Shown: positions 52,532-63,322 of the stretch, one piece after another
How positions within the stretch are numbered: the stretch's first letter is position 1
Layout: every line of letters begins with the position of its first letter
NCBI RefSeq assembly: GCF_003991425.1
Contig: NZ_CP034346.1
Location: 1,463,501-1,527,500 of the forward strand
DNA length: 64,000 nt
From: Paenibacillus lutimineralis
GTDB lineage: Bacteria > Bacillota > Bacilli > Paenibacillales > Paenibacillaceae
Direction of reading: 5' to 3'
Translations under genes and position numbers: made by a program
The notes under the pieces: model-generated
The model's database searches: none
The model's input: the letters and a program-made list of their open reading frames with translations, nothing else
What the model was told of the DNA's origin: nothing

Positions 52532-53869
52532 ATGAGTTATCCCGTGGAATGGTATTCAACCTCAACGCAGGAGGCTTGGGCAGAGAAGAAGTCGTTCTCT
52601 TATACAGAAGAAAGCGCTAACCTGTCGTTGAACGGCGAGCTGCATCAGTTGGTGGAAGGTTTCGGCGGATGCTTCAACGAGCTGGGTTATATAGCGCTGC
52701 AGCATCTGAGCGAGGAACAGCGCCATGAGATCTTCTATTCCTTATTTCACCCGGACGGCGACCATAAATTTACGATTTGCCGGCTTCCGATCGGGGCAAG
52801 TGACTATGCTGAGAAATGGTACAGCCATAATGAGACAGACGGGGATCTGGAGATGAAGTACTTCTCGATCGATCGAGATTTCAAGTATCTTATACCGTAC
52901 ATCAAAGAGGCGCAATCATATAATCCGGATCTGAAATTTTTTGCTTCTCCCTGGAGTCCGCCGACATGGATGAAGTACCCGAAGGCCTACAATTACGGGA
53001 CTTTGCGCTGGGAGAAAGAAATTTTGGAAGCGTATGCGCTGTATTTTGTAAAATTTGTACAAGCCTACGAAGAGCAGGGAATTCCTATTCATCAAATCCA
53101 CGTACAAAATGAAGTGATTGCCGATCAGAAGTTTCCTTCCTGTGTATGGACTGGCGAGCAGCTGCGCGAATTTATCGCTGATTATCTCGGACCGGCCTTT
53201 GAACAGCATGGTCTCGATACAGAAATCTGGCTGGGAACGATCAATGCCCCTGACCCATGGGAGGAACTGTTAAAGAAGCGGACAACCGATTTTGACGATT
53301 ATGCTGGAATTGTGCTGAGCGATCCGAAAGCGTATTCCTATATTAAAGGAGTCGGTTACCAGTGGGCAGGTAAAAATGCAATTAAGCGGACGGTTGACAG
53401 CTATCCCGAGCTGCGTTATATGCAGACGGAGAACGAATGCGGTGATGGTGAAAACTCCTGGGACTATGCCAGATATGTCTATAATCTGTACCAGCACTAC
53501 TTCTCCCATGGGGTTAATGCTTATATCTACTGGAATATGGTCCTGGAGCCGCGGGGACGGAGCACCTGGGGATGGGAGCAAAATTCCATGATAACGGTAG
53601 ATCCGCAGACGAAGCAGTATACGTTTAATCCGGAGTACTATGTGATGAAGCATTTTGCCCATTTTATTGCTCCCGGCTCACGCAGAATTGGGCTTCAGGG
53701 GACTTGGACCGGCAAATCCGTCGCTTTCCGCAATCCGGATGGAGAAATCGTCGTGGTCATTAATAATCCGTTCAAGGAAGCGCGCCGTTTGAATTTGAAC
53801 GCGGGCGATCAGACGCTCAGCTTTGAACTGGAAGCGGGATCCTTTAATACAATTGTCATTAAAAAATAG
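52532..53869 (+). CDS. GH30 family glycosidase (glucosylceramidase/beta-glucosidase-like)
   Basis: 445 residues. (beta/alpha)8 barrel plus side beta-domain: GFGGCFNELGYIAL, LPIGASDYAE, SPWSPPTWMKYP. The acid/base Glu is E194 in HVQNEVIAD and the nucleophile is E300 in MQTENECGDG. The C-terminal VVVINNPFKEARRL... is the beta-sandwich. No signal peptide, so it works on imported beta-linked oligosaccharides. AAGGAGG lies before ATG 52532. First gene of the operon with a GPH transporter and GH3. Confidence 0.92.
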   Translation: MSYPVEWYSTSTQEAWAEKKSFSYTEESANLSLNGELHQLVEGFGGCFNELGYIALQHLSEEQRHEIFYSLFHPDGDHKFTICRLPIGASDYAEKWYSHNETDGDLEMKYFSIDRDFKYLIPYIKEAQSYNPDLKFFASPWSPPTWMKYPKAYNYGTLRWEKEILEAYALYFVKFVQAYEEQGIPIHQIHVQNEVIADQKFPSCVWTGEQLREFIADYLGPAFEQHGLDTEIWLGTINAPDPWEELLKKRTTDFDDYAGIVLSDPKAYSYIKGVGYQWAGKNAIKRTVDSYPELRYMQTENECGDGENSWDYARYVYNLYQHYFSHGVNAYIYWNMVLEPRGRSTWGWEQNSMITVDPQTKQYTFNPEYYVMKHFAHFIAPGSRRIGLQGTWTGKSVAFRNPDGEIVVVINNPFKEARRLNLNAGDQTLSFELEAGSFNTIVIKK

Positions 53870-53950
53870 CCTCAAAGCGGATATTTATTGCACTCTCTGT
53901 GGATCTTGCCGCGGAGAGTGCAATAGTCCTGACAGCATGAACAGGGGGAT

Positions 53951-55327
53951 ATGAGAGTGGACGCAAGTGAAAATAAGTACAATAATGCAGGATATGTTCC
54001 TGTTTCCTTTAGAGAGAAGCTTGGTTATGGTATTGGTGATTTTACGACCAGCCTTGTGTTTACCGTAATTGGTACTTTTCTAAGTATTTTTTATACTGAC
54101 GTTATTGGAATAGCACCGGCCGTGATCGGGACTATGATGCTTTTGGTTCGAGTTATTGACGGCGGTGCGGATATCGTAATGGGCGCTATTGTAGACCGGA
54201 CAGACAGCAAGCATGGCAAAGCGCGGCCCTGGCTGCTATGGATGAGCGTGCCGTTCGGAGGAAGCTTGATCCTTTTGTTTTATGCGCCTGAGCTTGGATC
54301 GACCGGAGAAATTGTATACGCTTACGCAACTTATTTGCTGGTGAATTTGATCTATACAGCGATTAATATCCCTTACGGTACGCTGAATGCGCTGATTACC
54401 CAGGATCCATATCAGCGTTCTCTGCTGAATATTTTCAGAATGACGCTGGCTATGGCCGGAGCAGCATTAATTACTTTCGTTACGATGCCTATGGTGAATC
54501 ATTTCGGCGGAGGCAAGACAGGCTGGTTCCTTACTTTTCTGATTATTGGAGCGCTTGCGCCGTTTATGTATCTGATTACGTTTAAAGCGACGAAGGAGCG
54601 GGTTAAGCCTGTTGTTGCCGCTAAAAAGGTGCCTTTGAAGAGAGCGCTGCCCGCCTTGTTCCGCAATAAATACTGGCTGCTTATGGTGGCATTTTGCCTG
54701 GTTGTCTATATAGGCAGCGCTTTGACCAGCGGGCTGAATGCCTATTACGCCAAGTATATCTTGGAGAATGCCGATCTGGTTGGCCCATTGGGGCTGGCGA
54801 GTCTGCTGCCCATGCTGATCGGTATCCCGCTTAGTGCACCGCTGGTCAAGCGCTTCGGTAAACGCAACACGGCTTTATCCGCCAGTGTGCTTGGAATGAC
54901 AGGCATTGCGATCATTATGATCGACCCGTACAATTTCAACGTTATTCTGATTGGAACTGTAGTCAAGGCGTTATTCATGGCTCCGCTGGTAGGAACGATG
55001 TTCGCGATGCTGGCGGACACGATTGAGTATGGGGAATGGAAGACAGGCATTCGCTCCGAGGGATTGGTCTACAGTGCGGGCAGCTTCGGAACCAAGGTCG
55101 GGAGCGGTCTGGGAGGAGCGGCCGTAGGCTGGTCGCTGGCGTTTGGCGGATATGACGGAACGCTGGCCAATCAATCCGGGCAGGCCATTGAGGTGATCAA
55201 GATGGTGTACCTGTACGCTCCCCTGGTTATCAGCATTTTGGCGATCCTGATTCTTTATGTCTATCAGTTGGATAAGAAATTCCCGGCTATTATTCAAGAA
55301 CTGAAGGAAATGACTCGAAACCAATAA
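53951..55327 (+). CDS. GPH family sugar-cation symporter
   Basis: 458 residues, 12 transmembrane segments. GPH signature region [20 protein letters not shown] and [25 protein letters not shown] is the characteristic cytoplasmic motif. It imports glycosides with Na+ or H+ (MelB/XynB/YicJ family). Located between GH30 and GH3, with 81 bases to the first and overlapping or abutting the second, so the substrate is likely a beta-glucoside or xyloside. GGGGGAT precedes ATG 53951. Confidence 0.92.
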   Translation: MRVDASENKYNNAGYVPVSFREKLGYGIGDFTTSLVFTVIGTFLSIFYTDVIGIAPAVIGTMMLLVRVIDGGADIVMGAIVDRTDSKHGKARPWLLWMSVPFGGSLILLFYAPELGSTGEIVYAYATYLLVNLIYTAINIPYGTLNALITQDPYQRSLLNIFRMTLAMAGAALITFVTMPMVNHFGGGKTGWFLTFLIIGALAPFMYLITFKATKERVKPVVAAKKVPLKRALPALFRNKYWLLMVAFCLVVYIGSALTSGLNAYYAKYILENADLVGPLGLASLLPMLIGIPLSAPLVKRFGKRNTALSASVLGMTGIAIIMIDPYNFNVILIGTVVKALFMAPLVGTMFAMLADTIEYGEWKTGIRSEGLVYSAGSFGTKVGSGLGGAAVGWSLAFGGYDGTLANQSGQAIEVIKMVYLYAPLVISILAILILYVYQLDKKFPAIIQELKEMTRNQ

Positions 55328-55368
55328 TGATATTCAAATTTCTGTACTTGTATGGGAGGTTATATAAA

Positions 55369-57645
55369 ATGACGACAAGAGATATTCAATCGATTATTCG
55401 GCAGATGACGCTGCAGGAGAAGGCAGCAATGTGTTCGGGAGCCGACTTCTGGAATCTGAAGGGCATTGAGCGTCTGGGGATTCCTTCGATCATGGTAACC
55501 GATGGACCGCACGGGCTTCGTAAACAGATCGGCGCAGCGGACCATCTAGGGTTTAACCAAAGTGTGCCGGCCACCTGCTTTCCTTCTGCGGCAGGGTTAG
55601 CGAGCAGTTGGAACCGGGAGCTGCTCGAACGGGTTGGAACGGCGCTTGGGGAAGAATGCCAGGCTGAGGATGTGGCGATTTTACTAGGGCCGGGCGCTAA
55701 TATTAAACGCTCACCGCTCTGCGGCAGAAATTTTGAATACTTCTCTGAGGATCCGTATTTGTCTTCGGAGATGGCCGCTAGCCATATTCAAGGTGTGCAG
55801 AGCCAGGGCGTCGGGACTTCATTGAAGCATTTTGCCGCTAATAATCAGGAATACCGGAGAATGTCAACCGATGTAACAGTAGATGAGCGGACGTTAAGAG
55901 AAATCTATCTGGCCAGCTTCGAAAATGCGGTCAAGCGATCGCAGCCGTGGACGGTCATGTGCGCATATAACAAGGTCAATGGGGAATTCGCCTCCGAGAA
56001 CAAGCGCTTGCTTAGCGATATTTTGAGAGACGAGTGGAACTTTCAAGGATTTGTCGTATCTGATTGGGGAGCTGTCAACGAACGTGTCGACGCCTTGCAA
56101 GCAGGGCTTGAGCTCGAAATGCCGACGAGCGACGGCGGCGGAGAAGCCAAAATCATCGCTGCTGTCCAGAAGGGGGAGCTATCCGAGAAATGGTTGGATC
56201 AGGCGGTTGAGCGGCTGCTTCGAATTATCTTTAAAGCGATGGACGGCAAGAAGGAAAATGCGGTTTACGACAAGATGAAGCATCATGAGTTAGCTAAGGA
56301 AGCCGCGATCGAGAGCACAGTTCTGTTGAAGAACGAGGGGCAGATTCTGCCGTTATCCAGGGCGAGCCAAGTGGCGGTCATTGGGGCGTTAGCGCAAACG
56401 CCGCGCTATCAAGGAGGAGGAAGTTCGCATATCCATCCTACCCGGCTGGATTATGCGCTTGAGGAAATTACCCACCTGGTTGGCAGTACGAATGTACGAT
56501 ATGAACCGGGTTATGCGCTTGAGCATGACGAAGTGGAGGAAGAGCTTATCCGGGCCGCGCAGGAGGCAGCGAAGCAAAGCGATGCGGCCATCTTGTTTAT
56601 CGGTCTTCCCGATCGTTGCGAGTCTGAGGGATATGATCGCGAGCATCTGAGAATACCGTACAATCAGATCGCTTTGATTGAAGCGATCGCAGAGGTTCAG
56701 CCGAATGTGGTAGCGGTGTTAAGCAACGGAGCCCCCGTTGAGATGCCTTGGCTCGGCAAGGTCAAAGGACTTTTCGAAGGTTATTTGGGCGGACAGGCAT
56801 CCGGAAGCGCGATCGCCGCATTGTTATTTGGCGAGGCCAACCCTTCGGGCAAATTGGCGGAGACTTTCCCGCTACGGCTTGAAGACAATCCGAGTTATTT
56901 GAATTTCCCGGGCGAAGGAGATCGCGTTGATTATCGGGAGGGGATCTTTGTAGGCTACCGCCACTATGAAGCCAAAAAGATTCAGCCTTTATTCCCGTTT
57001 GGGTTTGGGTTGAGCTACACTGTATTTACGTACCAGGATTTGGAGATCCATGCGGACGATATCCAGGATAATGAGGAACTGACGGTTACCGTCACTGTCC
57101 ATAATGCCGGGAACCGGCCGGGACAGGAGATTGTACAATTGTATGTAAGGGATGTGCAAAGCACCGTCTTGCGTCCGGAGAAGGAACTGAAGGGCTTCCA
57201 GAAGATTTTCCTGGAACCGGGAGCATCCCGCGCTGTCACTTTCCATTTGGATCATCGTGCGTTCTCCTATTACAACGTGGACATTAACAGCTGGCATGTA
57301 GAGACTGGGGAATTCGAAATACTGATTGGCAAGTCATCCGCGGAGATTGAACTGGCTCAAAAGGTCATGGTCAGATCGACGGCAGCTTTGCCGCTTCGGA
57401 TTGATCGCAATACCCTGATCTGCGATTTATTGGCCGATCCGTCTGTGGGTACTAAAGCACGGCAGGAGCTAGATCATATTCTATTAACCCATCCGTTTGC
57501 GAAATTGCAGGAAGATAAAGAATTCAGCGGAATGATGGAAGCGATGATCAATAACCTGCCGCTCCGGGCTTTGAGCACATTTAGCGGCGGCTCCTTCACA
57601 GAAGAGATGATGAATGAGATGATCGCCAGGCTTAATCGTGGCTAG
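55369..57645 (+). CDS. GH3 family beta-glucosidase
   Basis: 758 residues. GH3 N-terminal barrel: [40 protein letters not shown] and the nucleophile D232 in VVSDWGAV. The GH3 C-terminal domain contains the acid/base region [13 protein letters not shown]. The fibronectin III-like domain is [20 protein letters not shown]. No signal peptide, so it is cytoplasmic. Start at ATG 55369, 8 bases after GGGAGG, rather than ATG 55327, which overlaps the upstream gene. It hydrolyses the terminal beta-glucosyl (or xylosyl) residue from imported oligosaccharides. Confidence 0.94.
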   Translation: MTTRDIQSIIRQMTLQEKAAMCSGADFWNLKGIERLGIPSIMVTDGPHGLRKQIGAADHLGFNQSVPATCFPSAAGLASSWNRELLERVGTALGEECQAEDVAILLGPGANIKRSPLCGRNFEYFSEDPYLSSEMAASHIQGVQSQGVGTSLKHFAANNQEYRRMSTDVTVDERTLREIYLASFENAVKRSQPWTVMCAYNKVNGEFASENKRLLSDILRDEWNFQGFVVSDWGAVNERVDALQAGLELEMPTSDGGGEAKIIAAVQKGELSEKWLDQAVERLLRIIFKAMDGKKENAVYDKMKHHELAKEAAIESTVLLKNEGQILPLSRASQVAVIGALAQTPRYQGGGSSHIHPTRLDYALEEITHLVGSTNVRYEPGYALEHDEVEEELIRAAQEAAKQSDAAILFIGLPDRCESEGYDREHLRIPYNQIALIEAIAEVQPNVVAVLSNGAPVEMPWLGKVKGLFEGYLGGQASGSAIAALLFGEANPSGKLAETFPLRLEDNPSYLNFPGEGDRVDYREGIFVGYRHYEAKKIQPLFPFGFGLSYTVFTYQDLEIHADDIQDNEELTVTVTVHNAGNRPGQEIVQLYVRDVQSTVLRPEKELKGFQKIFLEPGASRAVTFHLDHRAFSYYNVDINSWHVETGEFEILIGKSSAEIELAQKVMVRSTAALPLRIDRNTLICDLLADPSVGTKARQELDHILLTHPFAKLQEDKEFSGMMEAMINNLPLRALSTFSGGSFTEEMMNEMIARLNRG

Positions 57646-57697
57646 CAAGCGGCTTCGCTCTATTATTACGTAAAATTAACTTGCAGATTTAATCGTA

Positions 57698-57727
57698 AGG
57701 CGATGGCTTAAAAGCTATCGCCTTTTT
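57698..57727 (+). terminator. Terminator of the GH30-GPH-GH3 operon
   Basis: AAGGCGATGGC / GCTATCGCCTT followed by TTT. Confidence 0.9.
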
Positions 57728-57874
57728 CCTATAAGCGTGGAAAATATCATACTCCCCAAAGAATTGATCATCGACAAAACCCGAATGCGGATTGCATAAT
57801 GAAAAATAGTAACCAATTGCGCCTATAATTCATAGGAGAATCGTTCCATCGCATCTAGGAGGGACTGACAGGGT

Positions 57875-59506
57875 ATGTACACTATATTAGTAGTGGATGA
57901 TGAGGCGATTGTATGCCAGGGCATCAAGGAATTTCTGGAGATATCCGATTTAAGCATCACACAAGTCTTGATTGCTTCGAACGGTTACGAAGCCTTGGAT
58001 TATTTGCGGATGGAGTCTATTGATCTCGTGCTGACAGATATCCAGATGGATGGGATGAACGGGATCGAGTTGATGGAATCCATTTTATCTGAAAAACCGG
58101 ATATCCCCGTTGTTGTCATATCGGCACACGATGAATTTGAATATGCGCAGAAATGTATACGGCTAGGAGCAAGGGATTATTTAATCAAACCCGTTCAGTT
58201 GTCACAGTTGACCAAGGTGGTTGGCGCAGAGTTGTCAAACCGCCATAAAAAATATAAACGGCTGTTGGAAGAATCATTAAAGCTTAAATTCTCGATGACG
58301 GGAATGTTATCTTTGCGATCCTATATCTTAAATGAAGTGATTGCCGGATCATTGGATAAAGCCGATGATTATCTGTTCATTTTTGAACAAATTGGTCTGA
58401 AGTTCGAAGGCCCTTATTATTTGCTGCTTGTTACTGAGCTCTCATGGGGGCGTCCCGGCGCCGAGGGGGAGGCTATCCAGAAGCTTAGGGACCGCAATTT
58501 GCTGAAGTATGCGACTGTTAATATTATCGAGGAGACATTGGCGGACTGGAATGCGGTAGCTTTTTATGGGCAAGGCAATCAAATCATTACCATCATGCAG
58601 TTTAGCGAGGCAGATTATACGGAGCGGGATCAGGAAAATGTAGCGAAAATGAATTTGATCGGGAAAAAGATCGTCACACATATTCAAACCTACCTGCATT
58701 TAGAGGCAGTTGTTGGCATTAGCTCTTTAAGGCTTGGACTGCACAATCTCCCAGAAAGCTACCGTGATTCAGCTAAAGCTGTCAAATGGCATGCGTTATA
58801 TGATAATCATCGTGTTTTTTATGCTGAAGATTTCTCAATGAGGGAAGCATCAATTCAGGTGAATTGGCAGGAAAAAACGGAACAATTGGCCCAAGAGATG
58901 AGAACTGGAAAAAGTCTGGAGGGCGTACAGGAGGGTATTCAATGTTTTATCTCGGATATCTCTCCTGTTTTTGATAGCAATGATTCGACTGCGGGCATCC
59001 CGTTAAGCATTGCTTATAGGGTTTACACCGTTTTATTGGAAATGAAAGAGACGATAGGTGAAAAATATAAAGAGCTTGATCCAATCATGTACTTTCGGTT
59101 CCCGCTTACTGGATCAGAAATCAAGGATCGACTCTATACCTTTTTAGTGGAGGCAGCCGAGCTTTTCCATGCATCATTGGCGGATCGTGATCAGGCGATC
59201 GTTCAGCAATCCATTGGATATATCCGCATGAATTTCCGAAATAAAGGACTAAAAATACAGGATATTGCTGATCATGTGCATTTAAGTCCTAACTATTTGA
59301 GTTATTTATTCAAGCAAATTGTCGGTGAAACGATATGGGAATTCGTGACCAGGTTGCGACTGGAGGAAGCTAGATACCAGCTCTTAAACACGCAGAAAAA
59401 GCGCTATGAAATTGCGGATGAAGTCGGTTATGAATCACCCGAGCATTTTAGCCGTGTGTTCAAAAGATATTATGGGGAGAGCCCTAATTCCGTCCGATCG
59501 GAGTGA
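57875..59506 (+). CDS. AraC-type response regulator, YesN type, long form
   Basis: 543 residues. Receiver 1-120 (ILVVDDEAIVCQGI, phospho-Asp in LVLTDIQMDGMNG, LIKPVQ). A linker of about 300 residues follows, and the AraC domain is at the C-terminus (IQDIADHVHLSPNYLSYLFK; YEIADEVGYESPEHFSRVFK). GGAGGG precedes ATG 57875. It is 7 bases ahead of the sensor kinase and probably controls the ABC transporter genes that follow. Confidence 0.93.
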   Translation: MYTILVVDDEAIVCQGIKEFLEISDLSITQVLIASNGYEALDYLRMESIDLVLTDIQMDGMNGIELMESILSEKPDIPVVVISAHDEFEYAQKCIRLGARDYLIKPVQLSQLTKVVGAELSNRHKKYKRLLEESLKLKFSMTGMLSLRSYILNEVIAGSLDKADDYLFIFEQIGLKFEGPYYLLLVTELSWGRPGAEGEAIQKLRDRNLLKYATVNIIEETLADWNAVAFYGQGNQIITIMQFSEADYTERDQENVAKMNLIGKKIVTHIQTYLHLEAVVGISSLRLGLHNLPESYRDSAKAVKWHALYDNHRVFYAEDFSMREASIQVNWQEKTEQLAQEMRTGKSLEGVQEGIQCFISDISPVFDSNDSTAGIPLSIAYRVYTVLLEMKETIGEKYKELDPIMYFRFPLTGSEIKDRLYTFLVEAAELFHASLADRDQAIVQQSIGYIRMNFRNKGLKIQDIADHVHLSPNYLSYLFKQIVGETIWEFVTRLRLEEARYQLLNTQKKRYEIADEVGYESPEHFSRVFKRYYGESPNSVRSE

Positions 59507-59513
59507 AACTACA

Positions 59514-61289
59514 TTGTTTAGAAGCCTGCAATCACAACGATTAACGAAGAAGGCTGTACTTTTTGTCATCGTATTTATCTTCATTCCCATGATTCTCATT
59601 TTCTGGTTTGCTTCCAATCGCGCCTCACTTTCGATCAAAATGCAGGTGGGGGAAGCGTTGTCCGAACTGAATAAACAAAATCATGCGACGATGGATCGCG
59701 TCATGGATTCCGTAGATCAGAAGCTGGTAACCATCATGAGCTCCGATACGATCCAGCAATGGAGAGACGATAGCCAATCCGGTGTTGACCGAAGCTTGCA
59801 CAAATATATTGCAACTGAGAATGTACTCAGCAATTATTCGACAAATGTGAACTATTCTTTGTTCGTGCTGACGAAGTATCCTGGAAATTATGATTTTGCA
59901 CCTTCTACTCATGTATCCGGTTCGGGTGTTTTCTTTATCGAAAGTTTGGATGAGAAGGCTTGGATCCGAAAAGCGACAGAGCTGGATGGAAAAGTACTGA
60001 TCGAGTATATTGACCAATTTGGCTTCAATCAGGATTCGCACAAGACGATAGCCCTAATTAGGGCTGTTATAGATCTTTCTCATGGCGGGAAACCGATTAG
60101 TGTTATAGCGGCTACAGAAATAGAAAAATTGCTGATTACGGAAATAAACTCTATTACCCTCCCGGAAGATGCAAGAGTATATCTAACGGATATGAAAGGA
60201 ACGGTACTTGTAGGCTCGGGTGCGGTGGAATCAACCTTCATCATTCCGGAAAATGGGAAAGAACTGCTGCCGAGCGTATGGGTTACGGATAGCCACATGT
60301 ACGTCTATCATGACAGTGTCTCATACGCTAATCGGCTCATTTATGAGATTCCACTCCGCTCGTTGTTAGGTTCCTATAATGAAGTACAAGGAATTATACG
60401 GATCATCGCGCTATGTTATTTCATCGTTCTTTTGTTTTTCTTATTCTATTTAGGCAAGTCTGTTCTAAGACCGCTGGCGAGATTGGCCAGCCTCTCCCGT
60501 TCCTATGAACCAGGTAAAGAAATGAAAAGATATGCGGAAGAAGACCGCAAGGATGAAATTGGTACTTCTTATCGTTCTTTTTATTTGATGACAGAACGAT
60601 TGAACCAACTGGTCAAAGAAAAATACGTGATGGAAATCAAGCAGAAAGAGTCTGAACTGAACTTGATGCATTCGCAAATCACGCCGCATTTGCTGTACAA
60701 TACGCTGGATTCCGTCTATTGGTATGGGCTTCGCGGGGGCGTACCGGAGGTCGCTGATATGGTGAGGGATTTGTCCACGATGCTGCGGATCGGCCTAAGC
60801 CGGGGCAAAGAAATCATTACGATTCGGGAAGAGCTGAGCCACGTCGAAGCTTATTTGCATCTGCAGGAAAAGCGTTATAATCACTCATTCCGCTTCCACA
60901 TCCATACGGAAGAAGGAACGGAACACTGTTTGCTGCCAAAAGTCATCATGCAACCCATCGTCGAAAATAGCATTCTCCATGGCATCGGCAAAATGGATGG
61001 GGAGGGGGAGGTTCACATCGATATACGGCTTTCGGAAGGTTTTCTACTTATATCCGTAGAAGATAATGGCTTTCGGCCACTCGACTTGGAAAAGATTGAA
61101 GCGATTCTGTTAGGAACGGCTGATCCGGATAAAGGCTTTGGTATCCGCAATGTACATAAACGAATTCAATTAAGGTTCGGGGAGGAATATGGACTGACTT
61201 ATTCCGCGCGGGAAGAAGGCGGAACAAGAGCATTAATCAAGCTTCCCGTGATCCGGTCCGAGCAAGAACTCGCCGTATATATCGCATAA
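59514..61289 (+). CDS. Sensor histidine kinase, YesM type
   Basis: 591 residues. Transmembrane segments near 17-38 and 300-325 flank a sensor domain. A HAMP-type region follows, then the H-box MHSQITPHLLYNTLDSVYW (PHLLYN instead of PHFLYN) and the ATPase motifs PIVENSILHGI and VEDNGF. I chose TTG 59514, 8 bases after CGGAGTGA; there is no good ATG. It is the partner of the preceding regulator and ends at the terminator 61295. Confidence 0.9.
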   Translation: MFRSLQSQRLTKKAVLFVIVFIFIPMILIFWFASNRASLSIKMQVGEALSELNKQNHATMDRVMDSVDQKLVTIMSSDTIQQWRDDSQSGVDRSLHKYIATENVLSNYSTNVNYSLFVLTKYPGNYDFAPSTHVSGSGVFFIESLDEKAWIRKATELDGKVLIEYIDQFGFNQDSHKTIALIRAVIDLSHGGKPISVIAATEIEKLLITEINSITLPEDARVYLTDMKGTVLVGSGAVESTFIIPENGKELLPSVWVTDSHMYVYHDSVSYANRLIYEIPLRSLLGSYNEVQGIIRIIALCYFIVLLFFLFYLGKSVLRPLARLASLSRSYEPGKEMKRYAEEDRKDEIGTSYRSFYLMTERLNQLVKEKYVMEIKQKESELNLMHSQITPHLLYNTLDSVYWYGLRGGVPEVADMVRDLSTMLRIGLSRGKEIITIREELSHVEAYLHLQEKRYNHSFRFHIHTEEGTEHCLLPKVIMQPIVENSILHGIGKMDGEGEVHIDIRLSEGFLLISVEDNGFRPLDLEKIEAILLGTADPDKGFGIRNVHKRIQLRFGEEYGLTYSAREEGGTRALIKLPVIRSEQELAVYIA

Positions 61290-61294
61290 TTTGG

Positions 61295-61321
61295 AACCGC
61301 CCAGTGAAGGGCGGTTTTTTT
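61295..61321 (+). terminator. Terminator after the sensor kinase
   Basis: AACCGCCC / GGGCGGTT then TTTTTT. Confidence 0.85.
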
Positions 61322-61419
61322 GATAGAATCCGTCATGGAGTTGAGAGGAGCCGTCATGGGAAGCGTAACCGCCTTTCTATAAAATAAGTGGTATACCAAC
61401 ATAGAAAGGATGTGAGGGG

Positions 61420-62337
61420 GTGTTCGCGCAAATCGATAGGGTTGAGAAAAGAGACTTGGTGCACCCGCTTATCAAAAAAAGCAAAGATTACATGTGGGGG
61501 ATTATATTTCTGCTGCCGGCACTCATCGTCTTTTGTTTGTTTCTTTGGACGCCAATTTTCAAAGGAGTAATATACAGTTTTATGCAAGTAGACTTCGTTC
61601 GCGGCAATGAATTCATAGGCCTGAACAATTACCGTGAGGTCTTTGCGAATAGTGCCCTTCTAATCTCGATTCGAAATACGCTTTATTATATGTTGCTGTG
61701 TGTGCTGATCGGCTTCTGGGTCCCCAGTGTCGTCGCCATGGCAATCTCTGAGCTGCGTCGGTTTCAAGGGGGGATGCGGTTAATTGTGTATTTGCCACAT
61801 ATCGTTCCAGCAGTCGTGCTTTATGGCATGTGGCAATGGCTGTACGACCCACTAGGACCGGCGAATCAGATTGCATCTTGGCTTGGTAATCATCAATTTA
61901 TGTGGTTAACCGATAAAAGCATAGCTATGCTCTCCATCGTGATCGCGGAAACGTGGCAAGCTTTTGGTGGAACGACACTGATTTATCTGGCAGGCATTGT
62001 AGGTATCCCCAAGGATTTATACGAGGCGGCCGAAATCGACGGGGCAGGTGTTCTGCAGCGAATCCGTCATATTACGATTCCCGGCATTCGCCATATCTAT
62101 GTTCTGATGTTCATTATGCAGCTGATTGGCACGTCTCAAGGCTTTATGACCCATATGGCCCTCACAGGCGGCGGCCCAAACAATGCGACGCTAACGTATA
62201 TGTACCAGATTATTAATGAAGCATTTACGAATTTGAATTACGGAAGGGCTTCGGCGATGGGAGTGCTGATGTTTCTGGTGCTTACCTCACTCTCCATGGT
62301 ACTTTATTACTTTCAAGGAAGGAGCAAAGAAGCATGA
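61420..62337 (+). CDS. Sugar ABC transporter permease, MalF/UgpA type
   Basis: 305 residues, six transmembrane segments. EAA loop LYEAAEIDGAGVLQRIRHIT. Pore partner of the next gene, which overlaps its stop as ATGA. It starts at GTG 61420 with AAAGGA 9 bases upstream. The family typically carries di- and oligosaccharides; no ATPase gene is in the window. Confidence 0.9.
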   Translation: MFAQIDRVEKRDLVHPLIKKSKDYMWGIIFLLPALIVFCLFLWTPIFKGVIYSFMQVDFVRGNEFIGLNNYREVFANSALLISIRNTLYYMLLCVLIGFWVPSVVAMAISELRRFQGGMRLIVYLPHIVPAVVLYGMWQWLYDPLGPANQIASWLGNHQFMWLTDKSIAMLSIVIAETWQAFGGTTLIYLAGIVGIPKDLYEAAEIDGAGVLQRIRHITIPGIRHIYVLMFIMQLIGTSQGFMTHMALTGGGPNNATLTYMYQIINEAFTNLNYGRASAMGVLMFLVLTSLSMVLYYFQGRSKEA

Positions 62338-63206
62338 GCAATCGGGAACGCAGTATCATGTCTTCCTTTGATTTCAAGAAAAGAACGGTTCAGATCGGGT
62401 ATGCGCTTATGCTGCTTGCACTTCTTGCACTTGCCGTGACCATGCTGTATCCATTTGCAACGACGGTCTTCTCTTCATTTAAAACCAATCAGGAAATATT
62501 TACGTTTCCGCCAAGCTTATTCCCGCATCAATTTCAATGGAGCAATTATGTCGAGGGATTCAAATATGTGGATTTAATCCGGCCTTTTATAAATACGCTG
62601 CTTCTTTTTGGTGGAAATGCCGTTATTTCTTTAATGATCGTTAGTCTCGCGGCATTTAGTCTCTCTCAAATGAAGCTTCCGTTTCGCAAGGGAATCACGA
62701 TCTTTATTATGAGCACGCTCATGATTCCGAGCGCGACATATATGATTCCTAACTTCTTAAACTTGCAAAGCCTTGGATTGATCGATTCCTACTGGGCATT
62801 TTGGTTGCCGGCAGGTGCGAGCGCATTTAACATTATGCTGCTAAGAAGCTTTTTCGATGGAATCAACAAGGAATTATTCGAAGCGGGCCGCCTGGACGGG
62901 GCATCCGAACTTCGCTGTTTCTTCCGGCTTGCCATACCGATGTCTGTTCCGGTCTTCTCGACTTTGCTTATCTTTGCATTCACATCGACATGGAATGATT
63001 GGTTCTGGCCGTCGCTTGTCTTGACCTCACCTGAGAAATATCCGCTTGCGACCGTTGTGTACCGTGATGTTATTCAGTCCTTTGTTATGACCTGGAATGT
63101 GAAGTTCAGCGTGCTGACGGTGATTATGCTACCGCCGCTGCTCTTCTTTCTGTTCTTTCAGAAGAATATTATGCATGGTCTGAACCTGTCAGGCGTCAAG
63201 GGATAA
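62334..63206 (+). CDS. Sugar ABC transporter permease, MalG/UgpE type
   Basis: 290 residues, six transmembrane segments. EAA loop LFEAGRLDGASELRCFFRLA. The final LFFQKNIMHGLNLSGVKG is a MalG-like C-terminus. It pairs with the preceding permease, with a 4-base overlap. A binding-protein gene follows after 116 bases. Confidence 0.92.
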   Translation: MSNRERSIMSSFDFKKRTVQIGYALMLLALLALAVTMLYPFATTVFSSFKTNQEIFTFPPSLFPHQFQWSNYVEGFKYVDLIRPFINTLLLFGGNAVISLMIVSLAAFSLSQMKLPFRKGITIFIMSTLMIPSATYMIPNFLNLQSLGLIDSYWAFWLPAGASAFNIMLLRSFFDGINKELFEAGRLDGASELRCFFRLAIPMSVPVFSTLLIFAFTSTWNDWFWPSLVLTSPEKYPLATVVYRDVIQSFVMTWNVKFSVLTVIMLPPLLFFLFFQKNIMHGLNLSGVKG

Positions 63207-63322
63207 CAGAGTTCCGTGAATCCATCATCACAATCCGTGGATCCATCATCGATTCGAAAATGACGTCCAAGTATGATGAATGTGTAACCTACCTTATTGC
63301 AATTCAGAAAGGGGAAAAACAA

